A program made the position numbers and the translations under genes. A DNA stretch of 7,834 bases from positions 1 to 7,834 of the forward strand of contig JALWUZ010000131.1 in assembly GCA_027079895.1 (NCBI GenBank), written 5' to 3'. The DNA comes from Anaerolineae bacterium. GTDB lineage: Bacteria; Chloroflexota; Anaerolineae; B4-G1. The notes beneath the pieces were generated by a model, which did not search any database, was not told where the DNA came from, and worked only from the letters and a program-made list of their open reading frames with translations. This document shows positions 1-5,239 of the stretch, piece by piece. Position 1 is the stretch's first letter, and every line of letters begins with the position of its first letter.

Positions 1-8
1 AGACAGGG

Positions 9-656
9 GTGATATGCAAGGCAAACAAGTACTTAGGGGCGCGGGTTCATTCTGAGACAGAGGTATTATGTCAATATATGCATTGTGTCTATTTGGATGG
101 TGAGGCGGAAAATCTGGATCCAGATGAGAATGACGAGGTTAGATGGGTGCGTGCTAGAGAGGTCGGAAGATATTGTACGTCGGATATCTTCATTGAAGTA
201 AAGAGGTTGTTACAGTCTGTGGATGAGGGGCTGCGCCCTACTACAGCAGTGGGCATAGTCATTAGGGGCGGCAAGGTTTTGATGGTGCGGAAGAGGTTGT
301 CTGATGGGAGAGAGGAGTGGTGGTTTCCAGGTGGGTCTGTAGAATCCGGTGAATCTGATGGGAGGGCAGCGGAGAGAGAGATAGCGGAGGAAACAGGTAT
401 AGAGTGTTCTCCAATACGGAAGCTAGGAGAGAGGGTACATCCAGACACGGGTGAACGAATCAGTTACTGGGCGTGCGAGTTCAAGGGGGGCAAGGCCTCA
501 CTGAGAGAGCCAGAGAAGATCGTGAATGTAAAGTGGATATCTTCAGGGGAGGTCGTAGAGATTATAGGTGATCGGCTTTTTATGCCTGTTAGGCAATACA
601 TTGAGCAGGGCGCGGCGGGACAGGGTGAGAATTTGTTGATAGGGGAGAATGATTAG
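9..656 (+). CDS. Tandem NUDIX hydrolase, 5' part probably cut by the window edge
   Basis: Probably a NUDIX-family pyrophosphohydrolase acting on a nucleoside diphosphate-linked substrate; the substrate cannot be read from sequence. Residues about 77-190 form a complete NUDIX domain. The NUDIX box spans residues 109-131 and fits GX5EX7REUXEEXGU exactly: G109, E115, R123-E124, E127-E128, G130, I131. This domain should therefore be able to bind metal and catalyse. Residues about 8-70 resemble the C-terminal half of a second NUDIX domain (a strand pair, a D-E-V-x-W-V segment, then a helix) but lack a NUDIX box. The frame stays open to base 1, so the GTG at 9 is probably not the real start, and the missing first half lies outside the window. 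The last 8 nt overlap the next ORF. Base composition is less GC-rich than the ccm and protease genes, which fits an accessory gene. The NUDIX assignment is secure; the two-domain architecture is inferred. Confidence 0.85.
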   Translation: MICKANKYLGARVHSETEVLCQYMHCVYLDGEAENLDPDENDEVRWVRAREVGRYCTSDIFIEVKRLLQSVDEGLRPTTAVGIVIRGGKVLMVRKRLSDGREEWWFPGGSVESGESDGRAAEREIAEETGIECSPIRKLGERVHPDTGERISYWACEFKGGKASLREPEKIVNVKWISSGEVVEIIGDRLFMPVRQYIEQGAAGQGENLLIGEND

Positions 657-927
657 CACACCGGAAGAGCGGCAAAATTTCCGTATCGCAGGCACGGGCT
701 GTGGGATTCATTGGCCGGACCTGGATGAGGATATAGGGGTGGAGGGATTGCTTCTTGGGAAAGCGTTCTACAGAAAGCCCGGCGTCTTTCGCGAAATGGT
801 TGGCTCTTCGAGTTTAGGCAAAGTACGAGAGGACGGGTGGGCAATCCGACAAGAGAAGATGTGGAGATGTGGTTGCCCGTTGAGGGGGCGGATAGGAGTT
901 GAATATGGCCTACACGACGCTGGATGA
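649..927 (+). pseudogene. DUF2442-like C-terminal remnant, truncated and probably frameshifted
   Basis: Residues 3-38 match the C-terminal end I know from DUF2442 proteins: T-P-E-E-R, then G-I-H-W-P-D-L-D-E-D, then V-E-G-L-L. The function of DUF2442 is unknown; members often sit beside DUF4160 genes in toxin-antitoxin-like pairs. The usual N-terminal half is missing, because two adjacent in-frame stops (637-642) sit just upstream of the ATG. After G-L-L-L-G the reading frame no longer resembles the family. A second frame, open from 729 to a TGA at 900-902, reads W-E-S-V-L-Q-K and continues to a plausible protein end just before the next gene, but has no start codon. That pattern suggests a frameshift near 755-765. 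A purine-rich AGGGGAG at 641-647 precedes the ATG closely, so a short product coupled to the NUDIX gene could still be made. The family match is moderate; the pseudogene call is inference. Confidence 0.5.
894..898 (+). promoter_or_regulatory. Ribosome binding site AGGAG for the antitoxin
   Basis: AGGAG lies 6 nt before the ATG at 905. It decides the start in favour of that ATG over the in-frame TTG at 899, which would overlap the site. Confidence 0.7.
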
Positions 928-1114
928 GACTCAAATCAAGGGCTTATTCAAGCAAGCCTTTGAGGAATTACTCCAAGAACGGAAAGACCTGTTCTACGAG
1001 CTGATAGCAGAAATCATCGAGGACTTTGGTCTGCTGAGAGCCATAAAGGAGGGGGAGGATACAGCGGCAGTTGATAGGGAAGAGGTATTCCAAATCTTGG
1101 AGGGGGTGTCTTGA
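905..1114 (+). CDS. Antitoxin of a RelE/ParE-type toxin-antitoxin pair
   Basis: A 69-residue protein, largely helical and acidic, of the kind found directly upstream of RelE/ParE toxins. Residues 10-48 form an amphipathic helical stretch rich in Leu, Glu and Lys. The C-terminal part (A46-I-K-E-G, then D58-R-E-E-V-F-Q-I-L-E) matches the A-I-x-E-G...V-x-R-E-E-(V/I)-F-x-I-L-E-G tail common in these antitoxins; this tail normally wraps the toxin. No clear ribbon-helix-helix motif is visible, so DNA binding is uncertain. The gene overlaps the toxin gene by 4 nt, and its end carries the toxin's Shine-Dalgarno sequence, a typical coupled arrangement that makes antitoxin ahead of toxin. Autoregulation is likely by family analogy, but I see no operator. 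Confidence 0.75.
   Translation: MAYTTLDETQIKGLFKQAFEELLQERKDLFYELIAEIIEDFGLLRAIKEGEDTAAVDREEVFQILEGVS
1099..1103 (+). promoter_or_regulatory. Ribosome binding site GGAGG for the toxin
   Basis: GGAGG inside the end of the antitoxin gene, 7 nt before the TTG at 1111. It supports the rare TTG start and translational coupling. Confidence 0.65.
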
Positions 1115-1377
1115 AGGTTGAATTCAAGAGGAGTTTTGTCAAAGACCTGGAGCGGGTGAGGGACAAAGGGCTTAAGAAGCGGGTGAAGCAGGCGATAGAA
1201 CAGGTTGAGGAGGCACAAACTCTTCAGGAGATGGGGAACGTCAGGAAACTACGAGGCGGCGAGGGATACTATCGAATCAGGATAGGTGACTACCGTCTCG
1301 GTTTGGTGCTGGAGGGAGATGTGGTTATCTTTGTTCGGCTGCTACACCGGAAAGATGTCTACCGCTATTTTCCATAG
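1111..1377 (+). CDS. RelE/ParE-family toxin
   Basis: An 88-residue basic protein of the RelE/ParE superfamily, whose members act as ribosome-dependent mRNA endonucleases or as gyrase poisons. The sequence shows the standard order: an N-terminal strand (V-E-F-K-R-S-F-V-K-D-L), two helices rich in Lys and Glu (residues 15-40), a K-L-R-G-G link, then the R-I-R-I-G-D-Y-R-L strand pair (55-63) and the C-terminal H-R-K-D-V-Y-R (79-85). The H-R-K-x-V-Y end is closer to the RelE mRNA-interferase side of the family than to typical ParE, but target assignment from this alone is weak. Length is normal for the family. Translation starts at TTG, overlapping the antitoxin stop (TTGA), which should lower toxin output relative to antitoxin. 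No sign of disruption, so the pair is probably functional. Confidence 0.85.
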   Translation: MKVEFKRSFVKDLERVRDKGLKKRVKQAIEQVEEAQTLQEMGNVRKLRGGEGYYRIRIGDYRLGLVLEGDVVIFVRLLHRKDVYRYFP

Positions 1378-1380
1378 CCT

Positions 1381-1414
1381 GAGAAGGCCGCCCGACATTG
1401 GGGCTGGCCGTCTC
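1381..1414 (+). terminator. Hairpin downstream of the toxin, possible weak terminator or attenuator
   Basis: Outer arms GAGAAGGCC (1381-1389) and GGCCGTCTC (1406-1414) pair at 8 of 9 positions. Inner arms GCCC (1390-1393) and GGGC (1401-1404) close a 7-nt loop, leaving one unpaired T at 1405. The stem begins 3 nt after the toxin stop and ends 14 nt before the ccmC ATG. Only TCTTAAAT follows, not a U tract, so termination may be partial. The hairpin is clear; its function is inferred. Confidence 0.5.
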
Positions 1415-1428
1415 TTAAATGATGATAT

Positions 1429-2121
1429 ATGGTGATGAAAAGAGACTACCCCGGCCTCGTCCTGCTCGCTCTGAGCGACATGGCTATCCTGGTTGCGTTG
1501 GTAATGGTCTTCGCCTACGCCCCCCGTGAGGCGACGATGGGGGACGTGCAACGGATCTTCTACTTCCACGTCGCCTCCGCCTGGGTGGGGTTCTTCGCCT
1601 TTTTCGTTACCTTCGTCGCGGGGATTGGCTACCTGGCGCGGCGGACGCGCCGCTGGGACATCTGGGCCCTTTCGTCGGAGGAGATCGGGCTCACTTTCAT
1701 CACGATGGCGGTGCTCACCGGCTCCCTGTGGGCGCGGAAGGCGTGGGGCACCTTCTGGACGTGGGAACCGCGCCTGACCATCACCGCCGTGCAACTGCTC
1801 GTCTACATAGCCTACGGCATGTTGCGGACGGCCATCGTGGAGCCGGAGCGCAAGGCCCGTTTCGCCGCCGTCTACGGCTGCGTCGCCTTCGTCACCGTTC
1901 CCCTGTCCTGGTTCGCCATCCGCTGGTGGCGGACGATTCACCCGGACATCATGGCCGGAGGGGATATGGCGGTGACGCCGCGTATGGCACACACCCTGTT
2001 TGTCTCGCTGGGGGCGTTCACCTTGCTCTACTTCGCGCTCCTGCGGCAACGGATGCGGCTCGAATGGGCTGCCGACACCCTCGCCCGCCTGCGGGAGCAA
2101 ATCGAAGGAGATGACCGATGA
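1429..2121 (+). CDS. ccmC: CcmC-like haem-handling membrane protein (cytochrome c maturation)
   Basis: CcmC belongs to system I cytochrome c maturation and presents haem at the outer face of the membrane for transfer to CcmE. This 230-residue protein has about six hydrophobic segments (near 8-30, 43-70, 85-103, 118-135, 148-165, 187-206). Two external-loop histidines, H47 in F-Y-F-H-V-A-S-A-W and H171 in R-T-I-H-P, lie 124 residues apart, the same spacing as the haem-ligand pair H60/H184 known in E. coli CcmC. The Trp-rich haem-binding motif is at 106-117 (W-G-T-F-W-T-W-E-P-R-L-T), with Glu where Asp is usual. The exact start is uncertain: ATG at 1429, GTG at 1432 and ATG at 1435 are all possible and no good Shine-Dalgarno is visible. 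It overlaps the CcmD-like gene by 4 nt (ATGA). No ccmB lies upstream and no ccmE/F follows, so partners must be elsewhere. CcsA/CcmF relatives are the main alternative, but length and motifs favour CcmC. Confidence 0.88.
   Translation: MVMKRDYPGLVLLALSDMAILVALVMVFAYAPREATMGDVQRIFYFHVASAWVGFFAFFVTFVAGIGYLARRTRRWDIWALSSEEIGLTFITMAVLTGSLWARKAWGTFWTWEPRLTITAVQLLVYIAYGMLRTAIVEPERKARFAAVYGCVAFVTVPLSWFAIRWWRTIHPDIMAGGDMAVTPRMAHTLFVSLGAFTLLYFALLRQRMRLEWAADTLARLREQIEGDDR
2104..2110 (+). promoter_or_regulatory. Ribosome binding site GAAGGAG for the CcmD-like gene
   Basis: GAAGGAG lies 7 nt before the ATG at 2118, inside the end of ccmC. It supports a real short gene at 2118-2267. Confidence 0.75.
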
Positions 2122-2267
2122 CCGAGATGTCGTTGTACCTGATAATCGCCTACGCGGTCTTCTGGGGGTTGACCTTCGTCCTGGTGCTTTCGATGTGGGT
2201 ACGCCAGGGCCGCTTGGAGCGGGAGATTCAGGCTCTCTCCGCGCTGCTGGAAGAACGGAGTAGGTGA
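2118..2267 (+). CDS. ccmD: CcmD-like small membrane protein
   Basis: A 49-residue protein with one transmembrane segment (about residues 6-27: L-Y-L-I-I-A-Y-A-V-F-W-G-L) followed by a charged, helical cytoplasmic tail (R29-Q-G-R-L-E-R-E-I to the C-terminus). This matches the CcmD plan, in which a single-span peptide stabilises CcmC and helps release haem-loaded CcmE. CcmD sequences are short and diverge strongly, so the call rests on topology, the tail, and position directly after ccmC. The start ATG overlaps the ccmC stop by 4 nt and has a strong Shine-Dalgarno. The stop (TGA, 2265-2267) overlaps the GTG start of the next gene by 4 nt. Both overlaps mean the three genes are almost certainly co-translated from one transcript. 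Confidence 0.75.
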   Translation: MTEMSLYLIIAYAVFWGLTFVLVLSMWVRQGRLEREIQALSALLEERSR

Positions 2268-3820
2268 ACTCGCGTTGGCGTCCTCTCGCTGCCCTCTGGG
2301 GAGCGCTGGCCCTCAAGGGGGCGTTGCTCGCCGGGGGGGCAGTGCCCTTCAACTCCGATGAGGCGATCGTCGCCCTGATGGCCCGGCACATCTTGCGCGG
2401 CGAGCGACCCTGGTTTTTCTACGGACAGGCTTATATGGGCAGCCTGGACGCCTATCTCATCGCCGGAGCCTTCCGCCTGGGCGGTGAGCGGGTGTTGATG
2501 GTGCGTTTCGTTCAGGCCGCTCTGTTCGCCCTCTTCCTCGCCACCGGCTACCGCGTGGCCTTGCGCTTCAGCGACTCGCCCCGCGCCGCGCTGCTGGCCC
2601 TTCTACTACTCGGTTTCCCCCCGGTTCTGCTGACGCTCTACACAACGGCGACCCTGGGCGGCTACGGCGAGGCCCTCTTGCTCGGCAACCTGCTCCTGTG
2701 GTGGGGACATCGCCTGGGACGCGAGGATGCCCACCGCCGCGCTCTCTGGCTGGCCTGGGGGCTGGTCGGGGGATTGGGGTTCTGGGCCTTCGGGCTGGTG
2801 CTGGTCTACCTGGTGCCGGTCGGGCTGTGGCTGCTGCCCCGCCGTCCACGCCCCGGCGACCTGTCACTGGCCGCCCTGGGGTTCTTGGTCGGCAGCGGGC
2901 CCTGGTGGCTGGGAAACCTGGGCCGCTTCGAGGCCGGCGTCGCGGAACTGCTGGGAGTGGCGGTGTCCAGCACGGCGACGGCCGGCGGTTTCCTGGGCAA
3001 CGTCGCCATGCGGACGTTCAACTTCATCGTCCTGGGGCTGCCGGTGCTCTTCGGCCTCCGTTTCCCCTGGAGCGTCGCCGGGCCGCCGCTGTGGATGGCC
3101 GCGCCGGTGCTGGTGGTCTATCTGGGTGCGCTGGCCTGGGGTGGGCGTCGTTGGCGGGAATACCTGTTGCTGTGGGGTGTCTGGGCGGCCCTGTTCCTCG
3201 GCTTCGTCCTGACCCCCTTCGGCGGCGACCCGTCCGGGCGGTATTTCCTGCCGCTCTACCTGCCGCTGGCCGCCTTCGCCGCCGGAGTGCTGTCGAGCCT
3301 CCCTCGACGGTGGGGTGGGGGGCTGCTGGCGGCTATCCTGCTCTTCAACCTGACCGGCGTCGCGCTGGCGGCGCGGGCCAATCCGCCGGGGCTGACGACC
3401 CAGTTCGAGGCCATCACCCAGGTTGACCATCGGTACGACGCTGCGCTGATGGACTTCCTCCGCGCCCACGACGGGCGGCGCGGCTACGGCAACTACTGGG
3501 TCGCCTACCCGATCGCCTTCCTCTCGCGGGAGGAGATCATCCTGATACCGCGTCTGCCGTACAAGGCGGACCTGCGGTACACTCTCCGCGATGACCGGTA
3601 CGCGCCCTACGACGAGATGGTGGCCGCCTCTCCCGCCGTCGTCTACGTCACCACCAACAACCCGCTGCTGGATCGGTCGCTGCGGGCTCGGTTACGCGAG
3701 GCGGGGGTTAGTTGCTCCGAGGCGCAGATTGGGGACTACCACGTTTTCTACGACCTCTCGCGCCGGGTCGCGCCGGAGGAGTTGACCGGTTGCGCGGTGT
3801 TGAGGGACGGGTGCTGGTAG
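2264..3820 (+). CDS. Polytopic GT-C type glycosyltransferase-like protein (PMT/ArnT-like)
   Basis: A 518-residue membrane protein with roughly ten or more hydrophobic segments and a C-terminal soluble part (about residues 385-518). After the first transmembrane helix comes N30-S31-D32-E33-A34, the acidic pair expected in the first external loop of GT-C enzymes of the PMT/ArnT type, which use polyprenyl-phosphate sugars to glycosylate proteins or lipids outside the membrane. The following Y53-G-Q-A-Y-M-G-S segment is also familiar from bacterial members of this group. Acceptor and sugar cannot be read. The GTG start follows CGGAG at 2256-2260 with short spacing and overlaps the CcmD-like stop. 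Its place directly behind ccmC-ccmD is unusual and may be chance co-transcription. A strong hairpin follows the stop by about 10 nt. The GT-C fold is likely; the enzymatic role is inference. Confidence 0.75.
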   Translation: MNSRWRPLAALWGALALKGALLAGGAVPFNSDEAIVALMARHILRGERPWFFYGQAYMGSLDAYLIAGAFRLGGERVLMVRFVQAALFALFLATGYRVALRFSDSPRAALLALLLLGFPPVLLTLYTTATLGGYGEALLLGNLLLWWGHRLGREDAHRRALWLAWGLVGGLGFWAFGLVLVYLVPVGLWLLPRRPRPGDLSLAALGFLVGSGPWWLGNLGRFEAGVAELLGVAVSSTATAGGFLGNVAMRTFNFIVLGLPVLFGLRFPWSVAGPPLWMAAPVLVVYLGALAWGGRRWREYLLLWGVWAALFLGFVLTPFGGDPSGRYFLPLYLPLAAFAAGVLSSLPRRWGGGLLAAILLFNLTGVALAARANPPGLTTQFEAITQVDHRYDAALMDFLRAHDGRRGYGNYWVAYPIAFLSREEIILIPRLPYKADLRYTLRDDRYAPYDEMVAASPAVVYVTTNNPLLDRSLRARLREAGVSCSEAQIGDYHVFYDLSRRVAPEELTGCAVLRDGCW

Positions 3821-3830
3821 GCAAAGAGAG

Positions 3831-3860
3831 AGCCCGGCGGCAACCGGTGGACGCCGGGCT
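3831..3860. terminator. Bidirectional terminator hairpin between convergent genes
   Basis: AGCCCGGCG (3831-3839) and CGCCGGGCT (3852-3860) pair perfectly over 9 bp with a 12-nt loop. The flanks AGAG and GCTCT can extend the stem with one bulged base. On the minus strand the stem is followed by CTCTCTTTG; on the plus strand by GCTCTT. It sits 10 nt after the glycosyltransferase-like gene and 78 nt past the S1 gene stop, so it probably ends both transcripts. Confidence 0.75.
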
Positions 3861-3864
3861 GCTC

Positions 3865-3881
3865 TTCGCGTAGTCATTATC
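3865..3881. repeat. 17-nt direct repeat, copy 1
   Basis: TTCGCGTAGTCATTATC occurs here and again, exactly and in the same orientation, at 4732-4748. This copy lies just past the terminator hairpin and downstream of the S1 gene. The bases from 3882 to 3938 hold no gene or other structure I can name. Confidence 0.6.
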
Positions 3882-3938
3882 TGGCCCAACCCGCTACCCG
3901 GCCAGCGCGTGTGGATAGCGAGTCGGGTGGGTGGGGGG

Positions 3939-4640
3939 CTACGCTCCGCTGTGCTGTTCCAGCGTGCGGGCCAGGATGTTCTCCCGCTCCGACAGGTCCG
4001 GTCGTCGCTGCTTCCGGTGATGCCGCTCCCGTGACCGTCGCTGCCCCTGGGCCCGCTGGAGGGCGATCTCCATCGCCGTCCATGTCGGCCCCTCGTCCTC
4101 GTCTTCCTCTTCCACTTCCTCGGCGATGTCCGCCATCGTCAGGTCAATCCGCCGCTTGCGCCGGTCGAATTTGAGGACGCGCACCTCGATTTCATCGCCG
4201 AGTTGCACGATCTCCGACGGGTGGCGGACGTAGCCGGTGGACATTTCCCGCACGTGGAGCAGTCCGGCCCGCTCCGCGCCGATGTCCACGAAGGCCCCGT
4301 AGGGCTCGATGCGGGTCACGGTGCCGGTGTAGACCTGTCCCTCGGCGATTTCCCGCCAGTCCACTTTGGGGGGCTCGACCATCGTCAAGCCGATGCGCCC
4401 GTGAGCGGGGTCCACCTTCGTGACCCAGACCGTCACCTTATCGCCCGGCTTGACCACGTCGGTGACGCGGTTGACGCGCTTGGTGGAGAGTTGGGAGATG
4501 TGTATCAGGCCGTCGTACTCCAGGCCGACGTCCACAACCGCGCCGTAGAGTTGCGTCTCTTTGACGGTGCCTTCCAGGCGCATCTTGGGCCGCAGGTCGG
4601 TGATGGAGTGCGGGGCTGTTAGGGTAAGTTCCTCTGTCAT
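3939..4640 (-). CDS. Two-domain S1 RNA-binding protein
   Basis: A 233-residue cytoplasmic protein with two S1 (OB-fold) RNA-binding domains, at about residues 17-88 and 99-170. Each shows the typical pattern: G-T-V-K-E-T-Q-L-Y-G-A-V-V-D-V-G and G-T-V-T-R-I-E-P-Y-G-A-F-V-D-I-G, then D/A-G-L-(I/L)-H-(I/V), and a closing R-I-(G/D)-L-T-M. An acidic run (E174-E183) and a basic run (about R201-R213) follow. It resembles short ribosomal S1-like or general stress S1 proteins, far smaller than E. coli RpsA, so a role in translation or mRNA binding is likely but not specific. The frame is open back to 4757, but I choose ATG 4640: AGAGG (4647-4651) lies 6 nt upstream, and a near-consensus promoter at 4675-4702 falls inside the longer frame. 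It has its own promoter and ends before the 3831-3860 hairpin. Confidence 0.85.
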   Translation of the reverse strand: MTEELTLTAPHSITDLRPKMRLEGTVKETQLYGAVVDVGLEYDGLIHISQLSTKRVNRVTDVVKPGDKVTVWVTKVDPAHGRIGLTMVEPPKVDWREIAEGQVYTGTVTRIEPYGAFVDIGAERAGLLHVREMSTGYVRHPSEIVQLGDEIEVRVLKFDRRKRRIDLTMADIAEEVEEEDEDEGPTWTAMEIALQRAQGQRRSRERHHRKQRRPDLSERENILARTLEQHSGA

Positions 4641-4674
4641 AGAAAGCCTCTTTCTCTGGTGAATTTGCGGGGGC

Positions 4675-4702
4675 ATTATAGCCCATGATTGGGATGTGTC
4701 AA
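4675..4702 (-). promoter_or_regulatory. Sigma-70 promoter of the S1 gene
   Basis: On the minus strand, TTGACA (4702-4697), a 16-bp spacer and TATAAT (4680-4675): both hexamers are perfect consensus. The predicted transcript start near 4668 leaves a leader of about 28 nt before the ATG. This is the strongest promoter in the window and suggests high expression of the S1 protein. Confidence 0.85.
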
Positions 4703-4731
4703 ATCGAGATGGTGTGTGCAGCGGCCTGGAT

Positions 4732-4748
4732 TTCGCGTAGTCATTATC
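4732..4748. repeat. 17-nt direct repeat, copy 2
   Basis: An exact second copy of TTCGCGTAGTCATTATC, between the smpB stop and the S1 promoter, 867 bp from copy 1. With copy 1 it brackets the whole S1 transcription unit. Confidence 0.6.
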
Positions 4749-4769
4749 ATCAACCACACAAAAACACCC

Positions 4770-5225
4770 TCAACGACCGGCCAAAGCCCGCTCCACCTCT
4801 CGACGAGCATCCCGCTCGGCGATTGCCCGCCGTTTGTCGTACTTCCGCCGCCCCCGCGCCAGGGCGATTTCGACCTTCGCCCGGCCGTTCTTCAGGTACA
4901 GGCGGGTGGGGATGATGGTGTAGCCCCGTTCCTGCACCCGCGCGATGAGGCGGTTGATCTCCCGGCGATGGAGCAGCAGTTTGCGCGGACGGCGTGGGTC
5001 GTGGCCGAAGTGACGGCCGGCCGGGTCGTAGGGGGCGATGTGGACGTTCATCAGCCACAGTTCCCCCTGGCGCGGCTGGACGTAGCCGTCTTTCAGGTTC
5101 ACCCGGCCGGCGCGGATGGATTTGATCTCCGTGCCGGTCAGCACCAGCCCGGCCTCGTACCGCTCCTCGAGGTTGTAATCGTGCGCCGCCCGGCGGTTCG
5201 TGGCGATGACTTTGATACCGGCCAT
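4770..5225 (-). CDS. smpB: SmpB, tmRNA-binding protein
   Basis: SmpB binds tmRNA and brings it to stalled ribosomes so that the unfinished protein is tagged for degradation (trans-translation, cytoplasm). The 151-residue length is normal. Residues 11-50 carry the recognisable N-R-R-A-x-H-D-Y, G-T-E-I-K-S-I-R and N-L-K-D-G-Y-V pattern; 60-90 carry the N-V-H-I-x-P-Y and H-D-P-x-R-x-R-K-L-L-L-H pattern. The basic C-terminal tail (about 124-150, G-R-R-K-Y-D-K-R onward) is the part that enters the mRNA channel. Start ATG at 5225 has GGAGAA (5235-5230) 4 nt before it. The frame runs open much further upstream, but that part is an antisense-phase shadow inside the protease gene. The gene follows the S41 protease stop by 14 nt, so it is probably the third gene of that operon. 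No clear terminator follows, so some read-through into the S1 gene is possible. No tmRNA gene is visible in the window. Confidence 0.95.
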   Translation of the reverse strand: MAGIKVIATNRRAAHDYNLEERYEAGLVLTGTEIKSIRAGRVNLKDGYVQPRQGELWLMNVHIAPYDPAGRHFGHDPRRPRKLLLHRREINRLIARVQERGYTIIPTRLYLKNGRAKVEIALARGRRKYDKRRAIAERDARREVERALAGR

Positions 5226-5239
5226 ATCGTTCTCCGATT

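Noticed and set aside
1398..1426. Possible promoter TTGGGG-17-GATGAT ahead of ccmC
   Set aside because: Both hexamers are poor, the -35 falls inside the hairpin, and the transcript would start at or after the ATG.
1342..2391. 349-codon minus-strand frame opposite ccmC
   Set aside because: Arg/Pro/Gly-rich antisense shadow; the plus-strand frames have clear CcmC motifs, membrane segments and operon overlaps.
2698..3426. Plus-strand 242-codon frame inside the glycosyltransferase-like gene
   Set aside because: Gly/Arg/Ala-rich alternate frame in GC-rich DNA with no ribosome site; the other frame has clear transmembrane segments and the D-E motif.
4641..4757. N-terminal extension of the S1 protein starting at 4757
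   Set aside because: The extension would contain the consensus promoter (4675-4702) and one copy of the 17-nt repeat; ATG 4640 has a proper ribosome site and directly precedes the S1 domains.
4725..4760. Minus-strand segment reading N-D-Y-A, vaguely like a tmRNA tag next to smpB
   Set aside because: The gap between smpB and the S1 gene is about 130 nt, too short for tmRNA. No tRNA-like end or CCA is visible, and the matching bases are the 17-nt repeat, which also occurs at 3865.
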